A stretch of DNA of 33,832 nt from Prevotella sp. CAG:924 (GTDB lineage: Bacteria; Bacteroidota; Bacteroidia; Bacteroidales; Bacteroidaceae): NCBI GenBank assembly GCA_000431975.1, contig HF988447.1, forward strand, positions 12,036 through 45,867, in the 5' to 3' direction. A program made the position numbers and the translations under genes. This document shows positions 7,125 to 15,232 of the stretch, one piece after another (position 1 is the first letter of the stretch; each line of letters starts with the position of its first letter). The notes under the pieces are model-generated. The model was given only the letters and a program-made list of their open reading frames with translations, had not been told where the DNA came from and ran no database searches.

Positions 7125-8507
7125 CTACTTCATCTTCTCTTCGATGATACGCGTAATCTGCGGGACCATGTTGTCAAGGTCTCCGGCTCCCAGCACTACA
7201 AGCACATCGAAGTCGTGCGAACGGACGAACGAGAGGACATCAGCCTTCTTGATCATCTGTTTTTTCACACCGGGCTTCAGATTGTCATAGATGAGTTCTG
7301 AAGTCACTCCGGGAATCGACTCCTCACGGGCCGGATAGATCTCTGTAAGGATCACCTCATCGAGCTGGCTCAACGCATCGGCGAACTCCTTGTAGAAGTC
7401 ACGGGTACGGGTATAGAGATGTGGCTGGAAGATCGCCGTGATCTTTCGGTCATGGTAGAGCTCACGAAGGCTCTTGGCACTCTGATAGATCTCCTTCGGA
7501 TGATGTGCATAGTCGGAGAGGAATACCACCTTGTCAGTACGAATCTTGAAGTCGAAGCGACGGTCCACGCCACGGTAGGTTTCCATGCCATAGCGCAATT
7601 CTGAAGCCGAGCAGCCGGCAAGCTGTGCCATGGCCATGGCAGCCACACCGTTCTCGATATTGATAGGAATGGGCTGACCGAGACGGACATCCTTCACATT
7701 CTCAATAGGCGAGACAAAGTCAAAGGTGATCTCACCCCGCTCTATCCGCACATTCTCAGCATGGAAATCTCCCTCATCACGGCTGTAGGAATACGTTTTC
7801 ACACCTTCCTGCACATTGGGTTTCATCTCCAGACCGGTATGAAGAATAAGCGCACCACCTTTCTTAATCAGCTCCGTATAATGCCGGAAACTTTCCAGAT
7901 AAGCCTCTTTCGTACCGTAAATGTCCAGATGGTCTGGGTCAGTGGCCGTGATGACGGTCATCCACGGATGGAGCCAGTGGAAAGAGCGGTCAAACTCGTC
8001 GGCTTCAATCACTACATAGTCACTCTGTGTGGAAAGAAGGTAGTTCGTCCCATAGTTCTTTGAGATACCTCCAAGGAAGGCGTTGCAGTCAATGGAACTC
8101 TGGTGCATGATATGGGCACACATGGCAGATGTCGTCGTCTTACCATGCGTTCCTGCTACACAGAGTCCCTTGTGATGGTCTGTCAACAGGCCAAGTACCT
8201 GTGAGCGCTTCTTTATCTCGAACTGATGCTCGCGGAAAAACGTCAGTTCCTTGTGGGTTGCGGGAATGGCAGGTGTGTACACGACAAGGCACGACTCCCG
8301 ATCACGGCATGCCTGAGGAATCTCATCCACATTCTCCTCATAATGGATCACCATTCCTTCCTTCTCCAATTGACGGGTCAGGTCAGAAGGCGTACGGTCA
8401 TAACCGGCAACAACCAAGCCACAATGAATGAAATAACGGGCAATGGCGCTCATGCCAATGCCACCTGCACCTACGAAATATACGGCTTTAATATCTTTCA
8501 GTTCCAT
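7125..8507 (-). CDS. murC: UDP-N-acetylmuramate--L-alanine ligase
   Basis: Cytoplasmic ATP-dependent ligase that adds L-Ala to UDP-MurNAc, the first step of the peptide stem. It is 460 residues long, normal for MurC. The N-terminal nucleotide-sugar domain carries VGAGGIGMSAIARYF. The ATP loop is CVAGTHGKTTTSAM, and FLGGISKNYGTNYLL and VIEADEFDRSFHWLHPWMTVITATDPDHLDIYG are characteristic of the central domain. The C-terminal domain includes YAHHPKEI and IFQPHLYTRTRDF. It lies between murG and ftsQ in the cluster. Confidence 0.96.
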   Translation of the reverse strand: MELKDIKAVYFVGAGGIGMSAIARYFIHCGLVVAGYDRTPSDLTRQLEKEGMVIHYEENVDEIPQACRDRESCLVVYTPAIPATHKELTFFREHQFEIKKRSQVLGLLTDHHKGLCVAGTHGKTTTSAMCAHIMHQSSIDCNAFLGGISKNYGTNYLLSTQSDYVVIEADEFDRSFHWLHPWMTVITATDPDHLDIYGTKEAYLESFRHYTELIKKGGALILHTGLEMKPNVQEGVKTYSYSRDEGDFHAENVRIERGEITFDFVSPIENVKDVRLGQPIPINIENGVAAMAMAQLAGCSASELRYGMETYRGVDRRFDFKIRTDKVVFLSDYAHHPKEIYQSAKSLRELYHDRKITAIFQPHLYTRTRDFYKEFADALSQLDEVILTEIYPAREESIPGVTSELIYDNLKPGVKKQMIKKADVLSFVRSHDFDVLVVLGAGDLDNMVPQITRIIEEKMK

Positions 8508-8568
8508 GTTTGTATCTCTACTTGGCGGGCATCACCGGACACTCCGGTCGACACCCGTCTCGTCTCTT

Positions 8569-9684
8569 TTATTCCTTCCAGGCCAGCTTCACCACCTCAC
8601 GGGCAATGACGTCAGCCGAATCCTTCAATCCTAATTTCTTAATATTCTCACTCAGCGATGCCAACTTCTGATCATCACCGACAATCGTCAATGCCTGTTT
8701 CAGCAACATATCAGCAGCGTCGGCATCCTTCACATAGACGGCAGCGTCATGATTGACGAGAGCCATGGCATTCTTTGTCTGGTGATCCTCAGCCACATTG
8801 GGTGACGGCACGAGAATTACAGGTTTACCAATGAGACAGAACTCGGATATGCTGCTGGCTCCCGCACGGGAGATGACCAGATCGGCGGCCCGATAGGCAG
8901 CACCCATATCGCTAATGAAGTCAAGCACCTTCAAGTTAGGCAGCTCTCCGAAAGCTTTCACGGCTGCGTTCATCTCTTCGTTGTAATACTTACCCGTCTG
9001 CCAGATAAATTGCACGTCCTTCTGTTCGCGGATAATATCCAGATGCTGCTTCATACTCTCGTTGATGGTGCGGGCACCAAGACTGCCACCCACTAAGAGA
9101 ATAGTCTTCTTTGCAGGATCGAGTCCGAACTGCTGGCGTGCCTCCTCTTTTGTACAAGTGGCATTAAGCACATTCTGACGCACGGGATTGCCTGTCATCA
9201 CGATCTTATCGGCAGGGAAAAAACGATCCATACCTTCATAGGCTACACAGATCTTCGCCGCCTTCTTTGCCAGTAGCTTGTTGGTCACACCGGCATAAGA
9301 GTTCTGCTCCTGAATGAGGCAGGGAATGCCTGCGTCTGCACAGACATTAAGCGTTGGACCACTGGCATAACCGCCTACGCCCACAGCCACCATCGGCTTG
9401 AATTCCTTGACGATCTTACGTGCCATACGCTGGCTCTTCCAGATCTTGAACAACACACTGATGTTCTTCAGCAGATGCTTACGGTCGAAACCGCAAATCG
9501 GCAGACCCTTGATCTCATATCCGGCAGCAGGCACACGCTGCATCTCCATACGGCCAAGCGCACCCACAAAAAGTATCTTGGCCTCGGGGTGCTGCGCCTT
9601 TACGGCATTAGCAATAGAGACGGCAGGAAAGATATGTCCACCGGTACCGCCACCGCTGATGATGACTCTTAATTCTTTTTCCAT
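8569..9684 (-). CDS. murG: UDP-GlcNAc--undecaprenyl-PP-MurNAc-pentapeptide GlcNAc transferase
   Basis: Membrane-associated glycosyltransferase that converts lipid I to lipid II. It is 371 residues from ATG 9684 (MEKELRVIISGGGTGGHIFPA). An in-frame ATG five codons earlier at 9699 is possible but sits almost on the predicted transcript start. Family features are GGTGGHIFPA near the N-terminus, VGVGGYASGPTL, IQEQNSYAGVTNKLLAKKA, LLVGGSLGARTINE, and the donor-site region ISRAGASSISEFCLIGKPVILVPSPNVAEDHQTKNA. It lies 61 bp upstream of murC. Confidence 0.95.
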   Translation of the reverse strand: MEKELRVIISGGGTGGHIFPAVSIANAVKAQHPEAKILFVGALGRMEMQRVPAAGYEIKGLPICGFDRKHLLKNISVLFKIWKSQRMARKIVKEFKPMVAVGVGGYASGPTLNVCADAGIPCLIQEQNSYAGVTNKLLAKKAAKICVAYEGMDRFFPADKIVMTGNPVRQNVLNATCTKEEARQQFGLDPAKKTILLVGGSLGARTINESMKQHLDIIREQKDVQFIWQTGKYYNEEMNAAVKAFGELPNLKVLDFISDMGAAYRAADLVISRAGASSISEFCLIGKPVILVPSPNVAEDHQTKNAMALVNHDAAVYVKDADAADMLLKQALTIVGDDQKLASLSENIKKLGLKDSADVIAREVVKLAWKE

Positions 9685-9707
9685 TGTGCGATTGTACATT
9701 AGATTCG

Positions 9708-9715
9708 CAAATATA
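9708..9715 (-). promoter_or_regulatory. Possible internal promoter before murG
   Basis: On the minus strand, TATATTTG matches TAnnTTTG and lies 24 nt before the murG ATG, in the ftsW-murG spacer. No TTTG is visible at the -33 position, so the site is uncertain. If real it would let murG-murC-ftsQAZ be transcribed without the upstream genes. Confidence 0.35.
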
Positions 9716-9776
9716 GTTATTTTTCCTCACTTCAGGACTGATATATGTCAATTATTTCGTCCTTTAGTCATTTTAT

Positions 9777-11036
9777 TTATTCTTCTTGCTTCTCTACACC
9801 GGTTGCCGGCTCCGCTTCCAGCCGGTTTTTCTTGGCCGACCGGCTGACGCTGAGGATCACTCCGATATAGATGCAATTGATGATCGTCGATGTTCCACCC
9901 TTACTGATCAACGGCAACGGCTGACCCGTGACGGGTACAAACCCGACTGCCACGCACATATTGAACAATGCCTGAATGACTAGCAGCAATGCCAGACCCA
10001 TGGCCAGAAAGGCCGGGAAATTATTTTCACACCGGCTGGCTATGCGTCCTGTGCGGAACAGCAGGATGATATAAAGCATGGCAACGACAAAGGCTCCCAC
10101 CACACCAGTCTCCTCAATGATGATGGCATAGATAAAATCGGAAAAGGCCTGTGAGAGGAAATCCCGCTCTACAGAGTTCCCCGGTCCCTTGCCGATGAAG
10201 TTGGAGGTGGCAATGGCTATATAGGCATGGGAGCGCTGGCCATCTTTATCCAGGTCGACATCCTGAGGCGGCACCTCCGGCTGGCTGAACTTATCGATAC
10301 GGCTCTTCCACGTATCCATGCGATGGAAGAATCCCGATGACCCGTCCTCGCTCACCGAGTCGGTCTGTTCTGTCAGATGATTCTTCGCTATCTCTTCGTT
10401 CTTGTCCTTACCAAAAACCATTACGGTTGTAAAGACCAGTCCCAGGGCGAGTACCACCGTTCCCAACAGTAAGCCCAGCTGACGTCCGGGAACACGGCCA
10501 ATCATCATCATTAGATATAGGACGACACACAGCAGAGCTGCTGTCGACAGATTCTCCACGCATATAAAGAGAACCGGGACGGCAGCAACCAGAAGGATAT
10601 ACTTCATCGCCCGCCGGTCTGCACCGTTCTCCGTCTGCATGGCACTTAGTATCTGTGCCGCCGAGAGGATCAGTGCGCCTTTGGCCAGCTCGGACGGCTG
10701 GAACTGCAATCCGAACAAGGACATCCATCGTGAGGCGCCATTCGTCGATTGACCTATGAAAAAGACGATCAACAACGTCACATAGGACAAGACCAGCATG
10801 AAAGGCGTCGCTATCTTGAAGTACTTGCATTGGACGTTCAGCACCACGATCATCGCGAAGATACCGACTATCAGCAAACCGATATGCTTCATCATGGGCG
10901 CAACGAAGTTACCTCCCTTGTAAGTCAGCTCCGAGGAGGCTGAATACACCTCCACCACGCTGACGACACAAAGGAAGAAGAAGACCATCCAGATGACCTT
11001 ATCGCCTTTGAAAATATTCTGCAGTTTCTGATTCAT
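9777..11036 (-). CDS. ftsW: Lipid II polymerase FtsW (SEDS family)
   Basis: Polytopic SEDS glycosyltransferase that polymerises lipid II at the septum with the FtsI transpeptidase. It is 419 residues from ATG 11036 (MNQKLQNIFKGDKVIWMVFF). The frame is open 27 codons further back but would run into the end of murD. About ten hydrophobic segments are seen. Family signatures are GASRWMSLFGLQFQPSELAKGALI, a large extracytoplasmic loop (about 200-260) ending in DGQRSHAYIAIATSNFIGKGPGNS, then DFIYAIIIEETG and VTGQPLPLISKGGTSTI. It starts 2 bp after the murD stop. Confidence 0.95.
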   Translation of the reverse strand: MNQKLQNIFKGDKVIWMVFFFLCVVSVVEVYSASSELTYKGGNFVAPMMKHIGLLIVGIFAMIVVLNVQCKYFKIATPFMLVLSYVTLLIVFFIGQSTNGASRWMSLFGLQFQPSELAKGALILSAAQILSAMQTENGADRRAMKYILLVAAVPVLFICVENLSTAALLCVVLYLMMMIGRVPGRQLGLLLGTVVLALGLVFTTVMVFGKDKNEEIAKNHLTEQTDSVSEDGSSGFFHRMDTWKSRIDKFSQPEVPPQDVDLDKDGQRSHAYIAIATSNFIGKGPGNSVERDFLSQAFSDFIYAIIIEETGVVGAFVVAMLYIILLFRTGRIASRCENNFPAFLAMGLALLLVIQALFNMCVAVGFVPVTGQPLPLISKGGTSTIINCIYIGVILSVSRSAKKNRLEAEPATGVEKQEE

Positions 11037-11038
11037 GA

Positions 11039-12370
11039 TTATAATGCACGTACAAGAGCCTTGAACTGATCGCCGCGATCCTCCATATTCTTGAAGAGAT
11101 CGAAGGAAGCACAGCAAGGTGAGAGGAGCACGGTCTGACCGGGCTGAGCCATCTCATAACAAGCCTTCACGCAATCAGCCATCGAGTGTGTATCGCGCAC
11201 CGGCAGGCCGAACTGATCGAAATTATCGTGCAGTTTCTGATTATCCTTTCCGAGATAGACAAGGCCGACGCATTTCTCCTTGACAAGGTCGTAGATGGCA
11301 CTGTAGTCATTGCCCTTGTCCTTTCCGCCAAGGATGAGGATCGTAGGCGTCCGCATGCTCTCAAGGGCATACCAGCAGGCATCGACATTCGTCGCCTTCG
11401 AGTCATTGACATATTGTACGCCACGTACCTTGCATACCTTCTCCAGACGATGCTCCACCCCGGGGAAGTCGCTCAGGCTCTTACGGATTACATCCTTCTG
11501 AATACCCGAGATATTGGAAGCCAGACCGGCTGCCAGAGAATTATAGATGTTATGCTTTCCGGTAAGAGAGAGCTCTTCCTGCTCCATATTGAACGGTGTG
11601 GGATACTCCAGCTTATACTCACCCTCCTCAATATATCCTATCGACCCTTTTTCCTTCAGCTCGGAGAAGGGACACTGCACGGCCTTGATGTCGTATTTGC
11701 TGAGCTGGGCCTTGATCACAGGATCATCATTCCAATAGATGAAGCTGTCATCCGCTGTCTGGTTCTGAATGATGCGCATCTTGGCGTCCACATAATTCTG
11801 GAACTTGAAGTCATAACGGTCAAGATGATCAGGGGTGATATTCAGCAAGATGGCGATATTGGCACGGAAGTCATACATGTTGTCCAGCTGGAAGCTCGAC
11901 AGCTCTATGATATAATATTCGTGCGGATCCTCAGCCACCTGCAAGGCCAACGACCGGCCGATGTTACCGGCCAGGCCGGCATCGTATCCGGCAGCCTTGA
12001 AAATGTGGTAGATGAGCGAGGTCGTCGTCGTCTTGCCATTACTGCCTGTGATACAGATCATCTTCGAGTGGGTGTAACGTCCAGCAAACTCTATCTCCGA
12101 GATGATATGCGTACCCTGCTCTATGAGCTTACGCACCATCGGAGCCTCCTTGGGAATGCCCGGGCTCTTGATCACCTCATCAGCATTCAGGATTTTCTCC
12201 TCCGTGTGGTGACCTTCCTCCCACTCTATTCCATGGTCGTCAAGCAGCTTCTTATATTTGTCCTTGATGGCCGACATGTCACTGACAAAGACGTCAAAGC
12301 CCTCTTTCTTTGCCAGCACGGCGGCTCCCGCGCCACTCTCGCCGGCTCCCAATACTACTATTCTTTTCAT
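11039..12370 (-). CDS. murD: UDP-N-acetylmuramoyl-L-alanine--D-glutamate ligase
   Basis: ATP-dependent ligase adding D-Glu to UDP-MurNAc-L-Ala in the cytoplasm. It is 443 residues long. The N-terminal domain begins MKRIVVLGAGESGAGAAVLAK. The ATP loop is ICITGSNGKTTTTSLIYHI, followed by GNIGRSLALQV and ELSSFQLDNM. The central domain has NITPDHLDRYDF and the C-terminal domain has FPGVEHRLEKVCKVRGVQYVNDSKATN and LILGGKDKGNDY. The signatures match MurD rather than MurC, MurE or MurF. It lies between mraY and ftsW with very short gaps. Confidence 0.96.
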   Translation of the reverse strand: MKRIVVLGAGESGAGAAVLAKKEGFDVFVSDMSAIKDKYKKLLDDHGIEWEEGHHTEEKILNADEVIKSPGIPKEAPMVRKLIEQGTHIISEIEFAGRYTHSKMICITGSNGKTTTTSLIYHIFKAAGYDAGLAGNIGRSLALQVAEDPHEYYIIELSSFQLDNMYDFRANIAILLNITPDHLDRYDFKFQNYVDAKMRIIQNQTADDSFIYWNDDPVIKAQLSKYDIKAVQCPFSELKEKGSIGYIEEGEYKLEYPTPFNMEQEELSLTGKHNIYNSLAAGLASNISGIQKDVIRKSLSDFPGVEHRLEKVCKVRGVQYVNDSKATNVDACWYALESMRTPTILILGGKDKGNDYSAIYDLVKEKCVGLVYLGKDNQKLHDNFDQFGLPVRDTHSMADCVKACYEMAQPGQTVLLSPCCASFDLFKNMEDRGDQFKALVRAL

Positions 12371-12388
12371 TTTCTTCTGTTTTCTTAA

Positions 12389-13657
12389 TTATCGCATCTT
12401 CAGCGTAACAATGGTCAGAGCGGCAAGGATAATGGTAGTAATCCAAAAACGCACTGTTATCTTTGACTCAGAGAACTGACGCTTCGGCCAGTTCCTGAAA
12501 ATATAATGGCTCGTAGGGTCAAGCTGATCATCGAGACGTCGGAAATTATCGTGGATAGGAGTGGCACGGAACACACGGACGCGTCTGCCTTTCTTCTTAT
12601 TATATTTGAACACGACCGTCTGGATGATCACACTCAGACTTTCCACAAAGAATATGCCACAAAGGATGGGCAACAGCAGTTCCTTATGAATAATTACCGC
12701 ACAGACGCCTATGATACCACCAATCATCAGAGAGCCGGTATCGCCCATGAACACCTGCGCAGGATAGGCATTATACCATAGGAAGCCCACCATCGCGCCA
12801 ATGAAGGCACAGAGGAACACCACAAGTTCTTGAGAACCGGGAATATACATAATGTCCAGATAGGCTGCGAACTCTATATGACTGCCCATATATGCCAGGA
12901 TGCCTAAGGCCACGCCTATGATGGCCGCGTTCCCCGCACACATGCCATCCATGCCATCGTTGAGGTTGGCTCCATTGCTCACAGCCGTCACCACGAGGAT
13001 GGTCATAATGACAAAAAGTACCCAGCCGCCGGCCACCTTGTACTTGCCCAGGAAGCCCATCACCTTCGAATAGTCCAGATTGTGGTTCTTCACGAAAGGT
13101 ATGGTCGTATTAAGCGACTTCACCGGCTCCGACTTATGGATCACTTGTTCCTGTCCCTGCTTCACCATCGTCACATTCTCGCGTACGACAGCATCGGGAG
13201 AAGCCCAAAGCACGATGCCGACGATCAATCCTATCGACACCTGACCGACGATCTTATACATTCCACGCAGGCCCTCCTTATTTTTCCGGAATGTCTTGAT
13301 ATAGTCGTCCATGAAACCAAGGAAGCCCAGCCATATAGTCGTACCGATCATCAGCAACAGATAGATATTGCGGATACGGCCAAGAAGCAATACAGGCACG
13401 AGGATCGCCATCATAATGATGATGCCACCCATCGTGGGAACGCCCTTCTTCTGCACTCCAAACGGGTCAATCTTCACGTCACGCTCCGTCTCGGAGATGT
13501 TGCGGCGGTGCATATAGCGGATGAAATGCTGACCAAACCAGGCGGAGATGATCAGTGAGAGCACAAGTGTGAGCAATGCACGGAAGGAGATATAACTCCA
13601 CATGTGCGAGCCGGGAATATTAAACTGGCTGAGAAATCTGAAGAGATAATATAACAT
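12389..13657 (-). CDS. mraY: Phospho-MurNAc-pentapeptide transferase
   Basis: Integral membrane enzyme that makes lipid I from UDP-MurNAc-pentapeptide and undecaprenyl phosphate. It is 422 residues, longer than the 360 of E. coli. Conserved regions are GVPTMGGIII (about 72-81), FLGFMDDYIK (112-121, Asp pair), SNGANLNDGMDGM (227-239, catalytic Asp region) and FMGDTGSLMIGG. About ten membrane segments are visible. The extra length is mainly a polar insert at about 153-205 between membrane segments, a pattern I associate with Bacteroidota MraY. It lies between murE and murD; murF is not in this cluster. Confidence 0.96.
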   Translation of the reverse strand: MLYYLFRFLSQFNIPGSHMWSYISFRALLTLVLSLIISAWFGQHFIRYMHRRNISETERDVKIDPFGVQKKGVPTMGGIIIMMAILVPVLLLGRIRNIYLLLMIGTTIWLGFLGFMDDYIKTFRKNKEGLRGMYKIVGQVSIGLIVGIVLWASPDAVVRENVTMVKQGQEQVIHKSEPVKSLNTTIPFVKNHNLDYSKVMGFLGKYKVAGGWVLFVIMTILVVTAVSNGANLNDGMDGMCAGNAAIIGVALGILAYMGSHIEFAAYLDIMYIPGSQELVVFLCAFIGAMVGFLWYNAYPAQVFMGDTGSLMIGGIIGVCAVIIHKELLLPILCGIFFVESLSVIIQTVVFKYNKKKGRRVRVFRATPIHDNFRRLDDQLDPTSHYIFRNWPKRQFSESKITVRFWITTIILAALTIVTLKMR

Positions 13658-13748
13658 GATCTTCTATTTACAGATTCGAGACGACACGTTGCCGGACGAC
13701 TTCCCAATAATCAGTGTCCTGCTCGTCTCTCTTCATCAGTTGTCTGTT

Positions 13749-15209
13749 TTATGCGTTTTCTGTTGCGAAGATATCGCGCAGCACCTCATGATCATCAAAG
13801 TGGTGCTTTACGCCTTTCACGTCCTGATAATTCTCATGCCCCTTTCCGGCCACAAGAACGACGTCACCTTTCTGCGCCATCATACATGCCGTACGGATAG
13901 CCTCCTTGCGGTCGACGATGGAGATGACCTTCTTCATCTGCTGAGGTGTAAGGCCGGCAAGCATGTCATCAATGATAGCCTGCGGCTCCTCAAACCGGGG
14001 ATTGTCACTGGTGATGATCACCTTGTCCGACTGGCGTACGGCCTCCTGTGCCATCAACGGACGCTTTCCCTTGTCGCGGTTACCTCCCGCGCCGCATACC
14101 GTGATCACCTGGCCACGGCCGTTCAGCACCTCATGGATGGCGTTAAGCACATTCTCCAAGGCATCGGGTGTATGGGCATAGTCCACGATAGCCGTATAGC
14201 CGCGTGAGCTCTGCAAAGGATCCATACGACCGTTGACACTGTGCAGCGTGCTCATCACCACCAGGATATCCTCCGGCTCCTTGCCCAGCATACGGGCCGC
14301 GCCATACACGGCCAGCAGATTGGACACGTTGAACTTACCAATGAACTGCACACCCACCTCGTGGCCATCAATATCCAGATACATGCCACCGAAATGACAC
14401 TCAATGATACGGCCGCGGAAGTCGGCCATCTTCGTCTCCGAATAGGTCTTTACGGTCGCCTTCGTATTCTGCACCATGATCATGCCGTTCTTGTCATCAG
14501 CATTGGTGATGGCAAAGGCCGTCTTGGGCAGGTCGTCAAAGAAGGCCTTCTTTGCGTTGCGGTAATTCTCGAAGGTCTTGTGATAGTCGAGATGATCGCG
14601 GGTGAGGTTGGTGAAGATGCCACCGGCAAACATCAATCCGCCGATGCGCTTCTGTGCGATGGCATGGCTGGAACATTCCATGAAGGCATATTCACATCCT
14701 GCCTCAACCATGCGTCCCAGCAGCATGTTAAGCTCAATGGGATCGGGCGTGGTATGATCGGCGGGTATGGCCTCGTCTTCAATATAGTTGCAGACCGTAG
14801 AGAGCAGGCCGCACTTATGGCCCATCTTACGGAACATATTATATAATAAGGTAGCGATCGTCGTCTTGCCATTAGTGCCGGTAACACCAACAAGTTTCAA
14901 CTTTCTGGAAGGATCGCCATAGAAGAGCGTTGCGACAGGACCGACAGCTTCTTCCGTCGATTCCACCTGCACATAGGTGACACCGGTCTTCTGCTCTGCC
15001 GGCACATCCTCACAGAGTACGGCGACAGCGCCCTGAGCCTCAGCCTTGGCTATGAACTGATGGCCGTCCACCTGCGTGCCACGCATGGCCACGAAGAGAT
15101 GACCGTTCTCGATACGGCGTGAGTCAATGTTCACACCCTTGATGTCTACATCGTCTGAGCCGATGATCTGCAACGGCTTGACATACTTGAGTAAATCACG
15201 TAGTTTCAT
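13749..15209 (-). CDS. murE: UDP-MurNAc-tripeptide synthetase (meso-DAP type)
   Basis: Adds the third stem residue to UDP-MurNAc-L-Ala-D-Glu. It is 486 residues from ATG 15209 (MKLRDLLKYVKPLQIIG). The frame is open 15 codons upstream, but those codons overlap the end of ftsI. The ATP loop is VGVTGTNGKTTIATLL (108-122), NLTRDHLDYHKTFENYRNAKKAFF holds the usual lysine site, and TSDNPRFEEP (400-409) contains the DNPR motif. DNPR is characteristic of meso-diaminopimelate-adding enzymes, so the peptidoglycan is predicted to be of the DAP type. It begins 23 bp after ftsI. Confidence 0.95.
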   Translation of the reverse strand: MKLRDLLKYVKPLQIIGSDDVDIKGVNIDSRRIENGHLFVAMRGTQVDGHQFIAKAEAQGAVAVLCEDVPAEQKTGVTYVQVESTEEAVGPVATLFYGDPSRKLKLVGVTGTNGKTTIATLLYNMFRKMGHKCGLLSTVCNYIEDEAIPADHTTPDPIELNMLLGRMVEAGCEYAFMECSSHAIAQKRIGGLMFAGGIFTNLTRDHLDYHKTFENYRNAKKAFFDDLPKTAFAITNADDKNGMIMVQNTKATVKTYSETKMADFRGRIIECHFGGMYLDIDGHEVGVQFIGKFNVSNLLAVYGAARMLGKEPEDILVVMSTLHSVNGRMDPLQSSRGYTAIVDYAHTPDALENVLNAIHEVLNGRGQVITVCGAGGNRDKGKRPLMAQEAVRQSDKVIITSDNPRFEEPQAIIDDMLAGLTPQQMKKVISIVDRKEAIRTACMMAQKGDVVLVAGKGHENYQDVKGVKHHFDDHEVLRDIFATENA

Positions 15210-15232
15210 CTTGACTATCTTATTTTTTATTT